Positions 35,071-46,700 of a DNA stretch of 64,000 nt are shown here, piece after piece; position 1 is the stretch's first letter, and the number at the start of each line of letters is the position of its first letter. The notes beneath the pieces are model-generated. The model was not told the origin of the DNA. It made no database searches and saw only the letters and a list, made by a program, of their open reading frames with translations. A program made the translations under genes and the position numbers. The stretch is taken from assembly GCF_902859855.1 (NCBI RefSeq), contig NZ_CADIKH010000028.1:33621-97620 (forward strand). Reading direction: 5' to 3'. The stretch is from Paraburkholderia humisilvae (GTDB lineage Bacteria > Pseudomonadota > Gammaproteobacteria > Burkholderiales > Burkholderiaceae).

Positions 35071-35814
35071 TTAGTTCACGGCCGGCCGCGCGAGAGAGTC
35101 GACTCTCGCATTCCGGTACTTGTTCATGTTCATCAGGTCCTGCATCCCACGCAGAATCTGGTAGGTGCCCGCCGTCAGCGCGACGTTCGCGAGCACGTCG
35201 GGCAGGCCGCCGAGGTCGGTGTCCTGTGTGAACTCGATGTCGAGTTCACCGTCAGGCAGCGGCCTCAGCCGCCACGTGTTGTTCAGGTGCGCGATCCGCA
35301 CGCAGCACGGATCCGGCGGCAGCCGGTCCGGCGCGGCGAGGATGTGGATCGTCATCGCACCCGTGCGCGGGTCCTGGCTGTGTTCCTGCAGCAGTACGTA
35401 CTGACGCGTCTTGAGCCCGGTGATGTCGAACTTGAATGTCACGTAGGCGGCGTAGCGGCCCGGCACCATGGGCAGGTGCTCGATCACCGCGCCGTCGTAG
35501 CAGTGCGCGTCGACGCAGCTGTTCAGGTCTTCGAGCAGCTTCACCATCCCGTCAAGGCTCGACTTGATCCGCGTGTGCGCCTTAACGAGCAGTAGGCCCG
35601 AGCCGGGCGTCTTCAGCGTCCAGAGCTGCACGCCGTCCTCGTCCTTCGCGAGCCGCCACTCGTTGGAGCCAGAGGCGACCCACGTCCAGTGCGCGACGAC
35701 CGCGAGCGCGATCAGGAGCGGCACGCCATACAGCACGTACTTGCGCAGCCTGGTGCGCCGCCGGATGGGCGCACCAGGCTGGATGACGGTGCGCAGATCG
35801 TTTTCAGGTGTCAT
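35071..35814 (-). CDS. membrane-anchored START-domain lipid-binding protein (first of three, most divergent)
   Basis: 247 aa from the ATG at 35814. The frame extends upstream to 35904 but that part overlaps the GMC gene and lacks family resemblance; the Shine-Dalgarno sequence before 35814 is weak, so the start is less certain than for its neighbours. A basic segment leads into a membrane helix at about residues 26-46, then SGSNEWRLAKDEDGVQLW opens the START-like domain. The shared blocks are LPPDPCCVRIAH, NNTWRLRPLPDGE and DLGGLPDVLAN. It is clearly less like copies two and three than they are like each other, so it probably split off first. Hydrophobic-ligand binding is known for the family; the ligand here is unknown. 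Confidence 0.77.
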   Translation of the reverse strand: MTPENDLRTVIQPGAPIRRRTRLRKYVLYGVPLLIALAVVAHWTWVASGSNEWRLAKDEDGVQLWTLKTPGSGLLLVKAHTRIKSSLDGMVKLLEDLNSCVDAHCYDGAVIEHLPMVPGRYAAYVTFKFDITGLKTRQYVLLQEHSQDPRTGAMTIHILAAPDRLPPDPCCVRIAHLNNTWRLRPLPDGELDIEFTQDTDLGGLPDVLANVALTAGTYQILRGMQDLMNMNKYRNARVDSLARPAVN

Positions 35815-35861
35815 GGTTTCGTGTCCATGCGTTGAGAAAGAAGGAGTACCCAGCGCGCTGT

Positions 35862-37139
35862 TCAGGGCGCGAGCAGGCGCCGCGACAGATAGTGCGCGAG
35901 GCACAGCAGCGTAAGAGTCGGCGTGCCGCGCATCGCATCGGGGATCACCGAGCCGTCGCAGACGTGCAGGTTGCGCACGCTGGTTTCGAGGTTCGCGTCG
36001 ACGTGCTCGCCAATCTGCAGCAGCCCGCCAACGCGGCCCGCTGCGGTCACACCGAAATCGACGATGTGCCGCGCGCCGGACGCCTTCAGCACCTCGACGG
36101 CCGCGCGTTTACCCTTGTCGAGCTTGTGCAGGTCGTCGGGGCCGAGCTGCTTGTCGAAACGGCCGTCGGGATGCAGGCGGCCGGACAGCGTGTCCTCGAC
36201 CTTCACGCCGATGCCGATCGTTTCCGGGAACGATCGCAAGTGCCGCAGATGCATGCCGCCGAGCATCATCGGCCGATGGATCGCATGCACGACATTCGCA
36301 TCGCCGAGTTCGATGCCGTCCTCGAGTTCGCCGCCCATGCAGCCGACAAAACCATCTGTGCCGCGCAGGCCGCGCACGAGGCCATAGATCGCGTAACCGG
36401 GATTGCAATAGAAGCCGCGTGCGCCGATGCCTTCGATTCCGCAGCCGCGCAGCATCTGCGGCGACGCGAGCTCGCCCGCCGCGAGCACGATCTTCGGCGC
36501 GCGCGCCTCGCGCGGCGTACTGCCGAACGGCGTGCGCCGCTCACGGTAGACGACGCCCACTGCCTTGCCGCGTTCGATGAGAATCCGCTCGACGTTCGCG
36601 CGCACGACGAGCGTCGCGCCGTCGCGCATGGCGTCCTCGACGTAGCGCCGCGCCTTCCACTTCGCGTCGTATGCGTAACCGGACGCGCAGCGCGACGCGT
36701 CGACGAGCATGTCGTACTTGCGCCATGCGTGGCCAAGCGAGCGCGCGGCGTCGGCAAGGTGCCGCGCCTGCGGGCTCAGTAACGCGTCGGGCAGCGGTGC
36801 GATCGGCAGTTCGGCCCGCACCGCCGCGAAATCGCCAGCGAGGTCGATGCCCAGCGCGCGGAACACGTCGAGCGGCGGGTCGTTGACCACGCCGAAATAC
36901 ATCGCGGTCGAGCCGCCGGCCGTCAGCGCGCGCACGGTGCCGAGCGTGCCGGCGCCGAGCTTCACCTGGTCGGCGATCCGGACGATGCCGCCGAGCGTTT
37001 CCTTCAGCGGCGCATTGCCGCCGCGCTCGAGCATCAGCACACGCTTACCGGCGCAGCTCAGGTCGCGCGCGATGGTCGCGCCGCAGGTACCGGAGCCGAT
37101 CACGATCATGTCGAATTCGCGGGTGGCCGGGTTCATCAT
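35862..37139 (-). CDS. short GMC-type FAD-dependent oxidoreductase
   Basis: 425 aa, with the N-terminal FAD Rossmann motif IGSGTCGATIA at about residues 14-24, an acidic residue after the second beta strand (LERGG), a central GGSTAMYFG flavin loop and the C-terminal segment NLHVCDGSVIPDAMRGTPTL that closes the FAD site in glucose-methanol-choline and cholesterol-oxidase-like enzymes. It is shorter than typical members (500-600 aa). The first ATG overlaps the stop of the thioesterase-bearing PKS by 4 nt, so it belongs to the operon. The family oxidises alcohols to carbonyls, or acts on sterol-like substrates. Here it may oxidise a hydroxyl of the polyketide after release, or a lipid bound by the START proteins directly downstream. 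Both roles are inferred. Confidence 0.85.
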   Translation of the reverse strand: MMNPATREFDMIVIGSGTCGATIARDLSCAGKRVLMLERGGNAPLKETLGGIVRIADQVKLGAGTLGTVRALTAGGSTAMYFGVVNDPPLDVFRALGIDLAGDFAAVRAELPIAPLPDALLSPQARHLADAARSLGHAWRKYDMLVDASRCASGYAYDAKWKARRYVEDAMRDGATLVVRANVERILIERGKAVGVVYRERRTPFGSTPREARAPKIVLAAGELASPQMLRGCGIEGIGARGFYCNPGYAIYGLVRGLRGTDGFVGCMGGELEDGIELGDANVVHAIHRPMMLGGMHLRHLRSFPETIGIGVKVEDTLSGRLHPDGRFDKQLGPDDLHKLDKGKRAAVEVLKASGARHIVDFGVTAAGRVGGLLQIGEHVDANLETSVRNLHVCDGSVIPDAMRGTPTLTLLCLAHYLSRRLLAP

Positions 37140-40100
37140 TTGCTCACCGCGGGTTCGGTGTCCGGCATCGGCGGGTTCGCCGGCTCGGGTTCACGCGCGT
37201 CGATCAAGCGCGCCAGCGCGTCGGCCTGCTGCGCTTCGAGCAGCGTGAAATGATCACCGGCGACCTCCCGGATCCGCAGCGCGCCGCGGCAGAACTCGCC
37301 CCAGCCATAATCGGCCGGTGCGCCGGCGAAACCGTCGCGCGCCCGCACGAGCAGCACGTCGATGCCGTCCGGCAGCACTTGCGGCGCGTAGGACTGGCAC
37401 GCGCGTTCGCTCGCGGTCGCGACGTCGAAGGTAGCGATGAACTGCGCGCGCGGCACATCGAGGCCGAGCGCGACGATCGTGTCGTACAGCCAGGCGCTGC
37501 GTGCAGGCTCGGGAATCTGCCGCAAGCGGTCCGCGCCGAGATCCGTGTGCGCGCCGAGCGACTTCACGAAGTTGCGGAACACGGCGGCCGTCATCTCGCA
37601 CATGTCGTCATCGCGCAGCGTCGGGCATAGCGTGTCGAGCAGCACCAGCGACGACACCGTCTCGCCAAGCGCAGCCAGTTGCCGCGCCATTTCGAATGCG
37701 ACGACTCCGCCATTCGAATAGCCGAGCAACCGGTACGGCTTGTTCGACTGCAATGCGGTCAGCAGGCCGATGTTGAGCCTGGCCATCGTTTCGAGCTGCG
37801 ACATCGGCGGCGTCAGGCCGTCAAGGCCCACCGCCTCGATGCAATGAAACGGCTGCCCGGCGCCGAACGCGTGGCTGAGCCGGTGCAGCGACAGCACACT
37901 GCCGCCGGCGCCCGGCAGCGCGAAGATCGGTACCGCATCGCCGTGCGGCTGCACGGTGATCAGCAGGTTCGAATGGTCCTGCGTGCGGACGGCGAGCGCC
38001 GCGCTGTAGCTTGCTTCAGCCGTCCTGTTCGCCCCTGCCGCATCGGCTGCGGCCTCGCGTGCCGACGCATCCAGCGCGCGAGGCGCTTCCGGGCAGATCT
38101 GCGCGAGATGCGCGGCCAGCATGTCGATCCGCGGATGGAGAAAGATCGTGCTTGGTGCGAGGTTGACGCCGAGCACCACGGCGATGTGTTCGATCATCCC
38201 GGCGAGCGCGATCGAGTTCATGCCGAGCTCGATAAAGCCGAGATCGACCCGCACCGCGTCGGCAGGCAGCCGGACATGGCGTCCAATCTCGCGCTGCAGG
38301 AGACGCTCGATCGCGCGCGAAGGTGTGGGCGGCAGCGCGTCGTCGGACGGCGCCGCGGGCGCCGGCGGCCCAGACGCGCTCGCGTGGCCGTGGCCGGCGA
38401 TCGGCGCGGCGACTGACGAGCGACCCTCGTCGTACCAGTAGCGATGCCGCGCGAACGGATAGCCTGGCAATGAGACCGGGCGCGCGCCGGATGCGTCCCA
38501 GAGCGTTTGCCACGGCATCGCGACGCCGTTCACCCACAGTTGCGCGACAGCGTCCCATTGACCGGTCCGCATCGCCTGTTCGAGCTGCATCCGCGCGATG
38601 TCCTCGCCGATCAGCCCGGCGAGCGGGTTCGCGTGCGACGCGGCGGGGTACGCGTAATGGATGCCGTAGGCGGCGAGACTGCCCACTGCATCGAGGCCCG
38701 TCGTGGCGACGCGCGCGAGCTTGTCGCGCAGTTCGTCGCGCGACGCGGCGACTACGGCGAGCCGCGCGACGAACACCGCGCGGCCGTTCTGCGCGGTGTA
38801 GAGCAGATCCGCGAATGAACCCGGTGCGTCGTCGCCCCGCAGCCAGTCGACGTAACACGCCAGATAGTCGGCGAGACGTTCCGGATTGCGCGCCGACAGC
38901 ACGAACAGCGGCGCAACGTTCGCGGCGGCGGGCACCGCCGCGCTCGCGGCCGGCGTCTCCTCGAGCAGAACATGCACGTTCGTGCCGCTGTCCGCGAACG
39001 AATTGACGCCTGCGCGCACCGGTGCGTCGCCGTTGCGGATCGCGTCGAAGCCGATCGCGTGATCGGCGATGTAAAGCGGATGCGCGTCGCTGCCGACGTC
39101 GATGAAGCTGCTGATCTCGCGCATCGACAGCGTCGCCGGAAAACGGCGGTGGTAAAGCGACAGCGCGACCTTGATCACGCTGACGACACCACTCGCAGCC
39201 TCGACGTTGCCGATGTTGCCCTTTACGTTGCCGAGCGCGCAGCGCTTTGCGCCGGCCGGCAGCGCGCCCTTCACGCCCTCGAATTCGAACGAATCGGCCC
39301 ACTTCGTCGCGTACCCATCGACCTCGATGTAGCGGACCGATTCCGGTTCCACCGCCGCGCGACGGTAGCAGGTCGCGAGCACGTCGGTGATCGATTCATG
39401 ACGCACCTCGGACAGGCTGCGTGCCGCGCCGCGATAGTTCTGATGGCAGCCGCGGATCGACGCGTAGACGCGCCGGCGCGCGCGGTGTACGTCGGTGTCG
39501 CGTTCGAGCACGAGCACGCCGACACCTTCTCCGCGTGTGAATCCTCGCGCCGCATTGTCGAACACGCCGCTCGTGCCGTCCGGCGACAGCAGGCCATACT
39601 GCGTCGACGCGATATAGTCCTGCGCGAACAGGTTCAGCGAGACGCCGGCGACGATCGCCATGTCGCATTCGCCGTTCAGGAGCGCATGAAAGGCCCGGTC
39701 GAGCGCAACGGCCGACGACGCGCAGTTCACGTTGACCGCCTCGCTCGGACCGCGCAGGTCGAACGCAAACGAGATCCGGTTCGCGAGATAGTAAGTCGGG
39801 CTCGACGAGGTGAACACCGGACCGTCGTTGAGTCGCTGGAAGTCGAGGCCGCGCAACCGCTGTTCGTATTCGGAATACTGGTAACCGACGAACACGCCGG
39901 TGTTCGAACCCGCGAGCGAGCGCGGGTCGATGCCTGCGTCCTCGATCGCATGCCAGGCCTCCTGAAGCAGCAAGCGCTGCTGCGGGTCCATCATGTCCGC
40001 CTCAGCAGCGGCGATTCCGAAGAACGGCGCGTCGAAACGGTCGACGTCGTCAAGCAGCGCGCCCCACTTCGACACCGTCTTGCCCGGCGCCGGCGCGTCA

Positions 40101-40705
40101 GCGTAGTGATCCTGCCAGCGCCAGCGCGAAGCCGGAATCTCACGCACGCTGTTCCTGCCGGCGACAAGGTTGGCCCAGAACGTCCTTGCATCAGGCGCGT
40201 CGGGCAGCCGGCAGCTCAGGCCGACGAGCGCAACGCCGTGCGTCGCGGACTGCGCAGGCACCGGTTGCGGCTTCATGCCGTAGTGGCGCATCAGTTCGTC
40301 CGCATGGCCGGCGACGAGCGCGTCGGCGAGCGCGTCGACCGAGTCGAAGCGGCCCGTCGGCGGGTCGATTGCATAGGTGCGGCTGACGAAGCTGAGCAAC
40401 GCGTGCACGTCACTGCCAGCCGTTGTGGCGACAGTCGCCGCCGGCGCCGGCGCGTGCAGCAGCCCGGCGAGCTCGCGCAGCGTCGCGACGTCCATGAACT
40501 GCGCGGGCGCCAGACTGACCGCGAACTCGCGGCCGATCGCGTCGATCAGTTCCATCGCGATGATCGAGTCGATGCCGAGACGAATCATCTCGACGTCGGG
40601 ATCGACCTTGGTCAGCGGCAGCTTCAGCGTTGCCGAGACGATGCCGGTCAACCGCTCGAGCACGTCCGTCATGTCGCTCACGTCCTTCCGTGCCTTACTC
40701 AACAT
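37136..40705 (-). CDS. terminal polyketide synthase ACP-KS0-ACP-TE, 1189 aa
   Basis: This protein ends the assembly line. Residues 12-80 are an ACP (GIDS) that supplies the carrier for the KS-KR module ending the preceding protein. A KS spans about 155-582 with Cys328 kept (NCASS), but the first catalytic His is Asp463 (EVDGYAT for EAHGTGT) and the second is Asn500 (NIGN for NIGH). It should therefore bind acyl chains without condensing them (KS0). A second ACP lies at 792-872 with GMNS instead of GxDS. The thioesterase is at about 915-1170, with Ser997 in GYSNGG, an Asp in LLDTLCP and the His in GDHFTLLE, so all three catalytic residues are visible. It releases the chain by hydrolysis or cyclisation. 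The ATG at 40705 overlaps the previous gene by 11 nt; an ATG at 40672 is also possible. Confidence 0.95.
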   Translation of the reverse strand: MLSKARKDVSDMTDVLERLTGIVSATLKLPLTKVDPDVEMIRLGIDSIIAMELIDAIGREFAVSLAPAQFMDVATLRELAGLLHAPAPAATVATTAGSDVHALLSFVSRTYAIDPPTGRFDSVDALADALVAGHADELMRHYGMKPQPVPAQSATHGVALVGLSCRLPDAPDARTFWANLVAGRNSVREIPASRWRWQDHYADAPAPGKTVSKWGALLDDVDRFDAPFFGIAAAEADMMDPQQRLLLQEAWHAIEDAGIDPRSLAGSNTGVFVGYQYSEYEQRLRGLDFQRLNDGPVFTSSSPTYYLANRISFAFDLRGPSEAVNVNCASSAVALDRAFHALLNGECDMAIVAGVSLNLFAQDYIASTQYGLLSPDGTSGVFDNAARGFTRGEGVGVLVLERDTDVHRARRRVYASIRGCHQNYRGAARSLSEVRHESITDVLATCYRRAAVEPESVRYIEVDGYATKWADSFEFEGVKGALPAGAKRCALGNVKGNIGNVEAASGVVSVIKVALSLYHRRFPATLSMREISSFIDVGSDAHPLYIADHAIGFDAIRNGDAPVRAGVNSFADSGTNVHVLLEETPAASAAVPAAANVAPLFVLSARNPERLADYLACYVDWLRGDDAPGSFADLLYTAQNGRAVFVARLAVVAASRDELRDKLARVATTGLDAVGSLAAYGIHYAYPAASHANPLAGLIGEDIARMQLEQAMRTGQWDAVAQLWVNGVAMPWQTLWDASGARPVSLPGYPFARHRYWYDEGRSSVAAPIAGHGHASASGPPAPAAPSDDALPPTPSRAIERLLQREIGRHVRLPADAVRVDLGFIELGMNSIALAGMIEHIAVVLGVNLAPSTIFLHPRIDMLAAHLAQICPEAPRALDASAREAAADAAGANRTAEASYSAALAVRTQDHSNLLITVQPHGDAVPIFALPGAGGSVLSLHRLSHAFGAGQPFHCIEAVGLDGLTPPMSQLETMARLNIGLLTALQSNKPYRLLGYSNGGVVAFEMARQLAALGETVSSLVLLDTLCPTLRDDDMCEMTAAVFRNFVKSLGAHTDLGADRLRQIPEPARSAWLYDTIVALGLDVPRAQFIATFDVATASERACQSYAPQVLPDGIDVLLVRARDGFAGAPADYGWGEFCRGALRIREVAGDHFTLLEAQQADALARLIDAREPEPANPPMPDTEPAVSK

Positions 40706-43700
40706 CCGTCACCCCCAACTTCTGAAAACCGTGCAAATCGACGAGCACCCGTTGCCGGAGCCGGGCCAGCAGTTGTCCGGCGTCCGTCGCCGGCTGTCCT
40801 TGCGTGTCCACCGGCCGTGCGCCGCGTGGCGCCACCTCCGACAGGCCGGGCACGATCCGCCGCAGCCGCGCGGTTTGACCTTCCATCACGAGCAGTTGTC
40901 CGAGCTGCGCGGAGAGGGCGCGATGCCATACGTGCACCCCCGTGTCCGTGCGCATCGGCAGCAGCCCGGTGCTCGCGAACAGACGCGCGCGCGCCTTCGC
41001 GTCGAGCCGCATGCCACCTTCGTCCCACAATGGCCAGTTCACCGACAGCGTGTGGCCGCGCCGCTCGCCCGCGCGGGCGAGCGCGTTGCGCATCCGCGCA
41101 TAGGCGTCCATGAAGCCGTTCGCCGCCGCGTAGTCGGCCTGGCCGACGTTGCCGAGCGCCGCGCTGAGCGACGAGAACAACACGACGAAATCGAGATCGA
41201 GCTCGCGCGTCGCGACATCGAGGTGAAACGTGCCCGCCACCTTTGGCGCCAGCACCTGCGCGAACGATTCGGCATCCTTCTTTACGATCAGGCTGTCGTT
41301 CGTTGTGCCGGCGCCGTGCAGCACGCCGTGCAGCGCGCCATGACGCGCGACGATCGCGTCGATGCACTCGCGCACGGAGTCGAGCCGTTCGAGGTCGAGC
41401 TCGCGGTAGTCGAGCCGTTCGGCCGGAACCGACCACTCGGCCGCGAGCGCGTGCAGGCGGTCGCGGCGCGTGTCGGTCAGTGCCCCGCGGCCGGTCAGCA
41501 CGACCGTCGCATGTGGCACCTGTCGCAGGATTTCGCGCGCGAATATCAGGCCGAGGCCGCCGAGGCCACCAACGATCAGATAGACACCGCATTCGCGCAG
41601 CGCGATCGGCACGCCGGACCGCGCGAGTTCGCCGGCCACGTCCCGCCAGCGCGCGACGCTCGCCTGTGCGCGTTCGTAGCGGAACACCGCCTCGCCGGGT
41701 ACGGTGCGGCAGTCGCGCAGCCGTTGCGCGAGCGCGGCTTCGTCTGCGGCTTCGTCGACGAGCACCAGTTGCGCGATCAGGTTCGGCTGCTCGACGCGCG
41801 CGCTGCGCACGAGCCCGGCAAGTCCTGCATAGAGCGGATTGCGCTCGTCGTCGTATGGCGCGACGATTTGCAACAGCACCGGCGCCGACGGCTTTGTCTT
41901 CAGCACGTGCTGGATCCGCTCGAATACGGCGAGCGCGGCGATCCGGTAGCGTTCGGCATGGTCGGCTCCAGCGGCCGGCCGCGCGACATGCGCGAGCCCT
42001 GGCAACTCGGCGCGCAGGCGTTCGGCGTCGAGATGCGACAGGTCGCAAAGCACCGCTTCATACAGTTTGGGCGCCTGCAGCGGCGTATCCGGACGCAGCG
42101 CGGCCGCGGCGTCGGTCCAGACCGGTTCGGCGAGCACGGCGCCGACGTCGGCGCCTGTCGCTTGCGGCGATACCGTCGTGGCGGCGGCCGGCCCAGTACG
42201 GTCGTTCTGCGTGGCATCACCGACCCAGTAGCGTTCGCGCGCGAACGGATAAGTCGGCACGCTAAGGCGCCGGCGCTGCGCCGAATGCAGCTGGCGCCAG
42301 TCGATGCGGCGGCCGCCGGTCCAGCCGCGCGCAAGTTCGGCTAGCGCCACGCTTGCGTCCGCAAACCGAACCGGGTCGGCATCTTCCATTGCGCGCCGGC
42401 GCGGCACGCGTGCGCTCCAGCAACCGCCGACCTCCGTCTCGCCGGCGGCAAACGCGCTGAGACAGCCCAGCAGTTCCCCGTGAGTGCGGGCGACGATCGC
42501 GAGCCGTTCGTCCATCTCGTCGCGGCCGACCTGCAGCGTCCAGGCCAGATCACCGAGCGCGACGTCGTCATACGTGCGCAGGTACGCGGCCAGCGCGCCT
42601 GCATACTCGCGCAAGCGCTCGCCGTCCCGCGCGGACAGCACGAATAGCTGCTCGTCCTCGTCGTGCGACGGAACGGGGTCGTCCACATACTCCTCGAGCA
42701 CGACGTGCGCGTTCGCCCCGCCCCAGCCGAATGCGCTGACACCCGCGCGGCGCGGCAGCGGCTCGCCGTCTGGAGCTCGCGGCGCATCCCACGGTGTCGT
42801 CTTGTCGACGACGTAGAACGGCGAACCACTGAGGTCGATATACGGATTCGGCATGTCGAAATGCAGCATCGCCGGAATCTGCCGATGCCGGATCGCGAGC
42901 AGCACCTTCAGCAGGCTCGCGATACCGGCCGCCGGCTCGAGGTGCCCAATGTTCGTCTTCACCGAACTGAGCCCGCAATGCGGCACCGGAGGCGCTGCCA
43001 GTCCGTGCCGCGCATACAGGTCGGCGAACGATTTCTTCAGCGCCTGGATCTCGATCGGATCGCCGAGGCTCGTGCCGGTGCCGTGGCATTCGATATAACC
43101 GACCGTCGACGGATCGATTCGCGCGTGTTCGTAGGCTTCGAGCAGCAGCTCCGTCTGCGCCTTCGGGTTCGGCGCGGTCAGGTTCGTCACGCGTCCGCCG
43201 TGGTTCTCCGCCGTCGCGCGGATCACCGCGTAGACCGGGTTGCCGTCGTTCCTCGCCTGCGACAGCCGCTTGATGAAGATCGCGCCGACGCCCTCGCCGC
43301 GCACGTAGCCGTCCGCGCCCTTCGTGAAGGTCTTGCACTTGCCGTCGGGGCTCAGCATGCCGGCCGCGCTCAGCGAGATGTGACCAGTCGGCGTCAGCAT
43401 CACCTGCACGCCGGCGACGATCGCCATCTCGCTGCTGCCGGTATGGATCGACTCGATCGCGCGATGCAGCGCGACGAGCGAGCTCGAACAGGCGGTGTCG
43501 AGCGGTGCGCTCGGGCCGCGCAGGTTGAACAGGAACGAGATCCGGTTCGCGAGGATCGAATGCGCGTTGCCCGATGCGGAATAACCGTCGAGCGCGGACT
43601 GATGCTGGGCCAGCACGTCGATGTAATCCTGCGACGACGCGCCGACGAACAAGCCGGTGCGCGTGCCGGCGAGGTCGGACACGCGATGGCCGGCGTCCTC

Positions 43701-46700
43701 GATCGCAGACCAGACGGTCTGGATCAGAAGGCGCTGCTGCGGGTCCATCATTTCGGCCTCGCGCGGCGTGATACCGAAGAACAGCGGGTCGAACTTGTCC
43801 ACTTCCTTCATGAAGCCGCCCCAGCGCGAATACGAGCGGTTCACGTCCTTGACCGGGTCGCCCGCGACGTCCTCCCAGATCCAGCGCTCGCGCGGGATCT
43901 CGGTCACGAGGTCGCGCGCGTCGCGCAGGTTGGTCCAGTATTCGTGTACGTCGCTGGACTGCGGCATGATCCCGGCGATGCCGACGATCGCGATCGGGTC
44001 GGCGGCGAAACGCGAACCGGATGGGCGCCGCGGAGCGGGCGCGGCGCCCGGTGCACGCCAGCCCTTGTCGATGCCGTCCGGTAGCGGCGCGCGGGTTTCG
44101 TCACGAGCCACGGCGGCGGCCGGCGCGGACGGCGCCGGCGCCCGGACCGTCGAGGACGCCTCGCTGGCACCGTGCACCGCGCGCGCTGCCGTCGCGTGTT
44201 CGCTCGCGAGTACGCCGGCGATCGCATTGATCGACGGGTATTCGAAGAACAGCACCGGGTTCAGATCGAGTCCGTAAATCCGGTTGATCGCATCGGCAAA
44301 GGTCGAAAGGCCGATCGAATCGAAGCCGACGTCGAGCAGCACGCTGTCGCGCGACAGGTCGTCCGCGTCGAGCTTCAGCAGTTCGAGGACCGTGCCGCTC
44401 AGCTTCCTGACGATCGCATGGAACAGCGCGTCCGTTTGCGGCGCCTCACCGCGGGACGCGGCACCAGGTCCGTCCCCAGCTGCTTCAGGTTGCTTTGCCG
44501 CGCCGCCGATGGCGGACGCGGATGACTTCGGCCGCTGCGCGTCGGATTGGGTCAGGCCCCACGCACGTTCGACTTTCGTCTGCACGCCGCTCAGCACCGC
44601 GAGCTGCGGCACCGCCGCCGACAGGCCGGCCGTGAACGCGGCAAGGCCATCCTCGCTGCGCAGCGGCGCAATGCCGAGATTGCGTCGGAACACCCGCTCC
44701 GTCTGCGCGTCGAGCTTCATTCCGCCCTCGGCCCACAGCGACCAGTTGATGCTGAGGCTGCGGCCGTTACGTCGGCCCGCCGCACGCAACGCGTCGCGGC
44801 GGGCGGCGAACGAGTCGAGATAGTGGTTCGCGTACGCGTAATCGCATTGGCCAACATTGCCTCCGACTGCCGCGAGCGACGAGAACAGCACGAAGCAGTC
44901 GAGCGCGTCGTCGCGCGTCAGTTCGTCGAGATGATGGACACCGAGGATCTTCGGCGCAAACACCGCAGCCATCTCTTCGCGCGTCTTGTTGCGTAGTAGC
45001 GAATCGCGCAGCACGCCAGCACAGTGCAGCACGCCATCGATCCGGCCGAAGCGAGTGCGGCACGCGTCGACCGCGCGGCGGGCGTCGTCGACCCGCGCGA
45101 CGTCCGCCTGCACGTACAGCACTTGAGCGCCGTGCGCACGCAGTGCGTCGAGTTCCGCGTCCAGTTTCCCGGACGGCGCGGACCGGCCGGTCAACACGAG
45201 CCTCGCGTGACAGGTTTTAGCGAGATGCGCGGCAAACAGAAGACCGAGGCCGCCGGCACCGCCGGTGATGAGATAGACGCCGCCCTGCCGCAGCATCGGG
45301 CCGGCTTCGGCGCGTAGTTCCTGTTCAGGCAGCCGCCTCAGAGTGCGGACTTCGCGGCCTTCCGGCCCATAGCGGACCGCGCGGGACGCCTGCGCGCCCG
45401 CGTCGAACTCGGCGAGCAGCGCGCGGGCGGACACGTCGGCGCGATCGGCGTCGAGCGAAACGGTGCGGATTTCGAGCACCTTGCATGCGAGGCGCGGCTG
45501 TTCAAGTTCGACGCAGCGAGCGAAGCCGTTGATCGCCTCGTGGTGCGGCTGCGGATCGCGCGACGCGTTGCGGTACAAGTAGACCAGTTGCGCGCCGTCG
45601 GCCGGGCGCGTCGCGGCCCACGCCCGGCTCAGCGGCAGGAATGTATAAACGCCAAGGTCCAGCGCAGCTTCAGGTGCGGCGCCGAGGTCGTCCGTCGCGT
45701 TGTCCACGCGGTCGCCGCACGCGTGACAGATCCGTTGCAGCGACCAGCCGTCGGCCCGCAGCGCCTCGAGTACGCGCGCGTAGTCGTCGGCATTCGCGGC
45801 ATCGATCGTGTAGGCACCGTCGCCGTGCGATTCGAAGCGCGTGCCGTGCAGCACAAGTGCCGCCGCGCGCCCTTGCCGGACGCATGCGTCGCGTAGCTTC
45901 GTGTCAGTATCGAACAGCACGAGCGCGTCGCGGCCCGCTGCCGCGTCGAGAGTTTCCGGGCGCCACGCGCGCGTGTAGTGGAGCATCGCGAAAGTGTCGC
46001 CGTGTTCGGCCGGCGCGGCCGTTTGCCTGTCGTGCATGCCCGTGATCGGCACGCCGACTGTCTCGTGGATCCGCACGAGCACCTTGCCCGATCCGTCGAC
46101 GATTGCGACATCCTCGCGCGACACGCCCCCCCGCGAGCCGCCACGCTTCGTCACGTAGCTGTAGCAGTCGCGCGTCAGCGGATGCAGGATTTCGACCTCG
46201 CCGAGAGAATACGGCACCCGCATCTCGCCCGCGCCGCCGTCGAGCTGCGCGGCGATGCCGGCCTGCATCGCCGCGTCGAGCAGCACCGGATGCAGCACGA
46301 AGCTCTCGAAATCCGCCTCATCGAGCGGCGGCAACTGCAGCCGGCCGAGCACTTCGCCGTCGCCCTTGCGGACCTCGCTCAACGCCTGAAATTGCGTGCC
46401 GTAGTGCATGCCAGCCTGATCGAAGCGCGCGTAGATCGATGCCGGCGCGCCATCGGAAAGCGGCGCGCAGCGCTCGCGCACGGCGGCCAGATCGACGGCA
46501 TCGACGTTCATGTCGGCCGCGCGGTAGGCCAGCTCGTAAATCAGCCTGCCCTGTGCATGCAGGCGGCGCACGCCGTCCGGCTCGCTGTACACCTCGAACG
46601 CGACCGTCTCGCCGTTCGGCTTCAGCTCGACGAACGCCTCCGTCACGCTGTCGTTGGCGACCGTCAGCGGGCTTAGCCAGGTCACGTTGCGGATCCGGCG

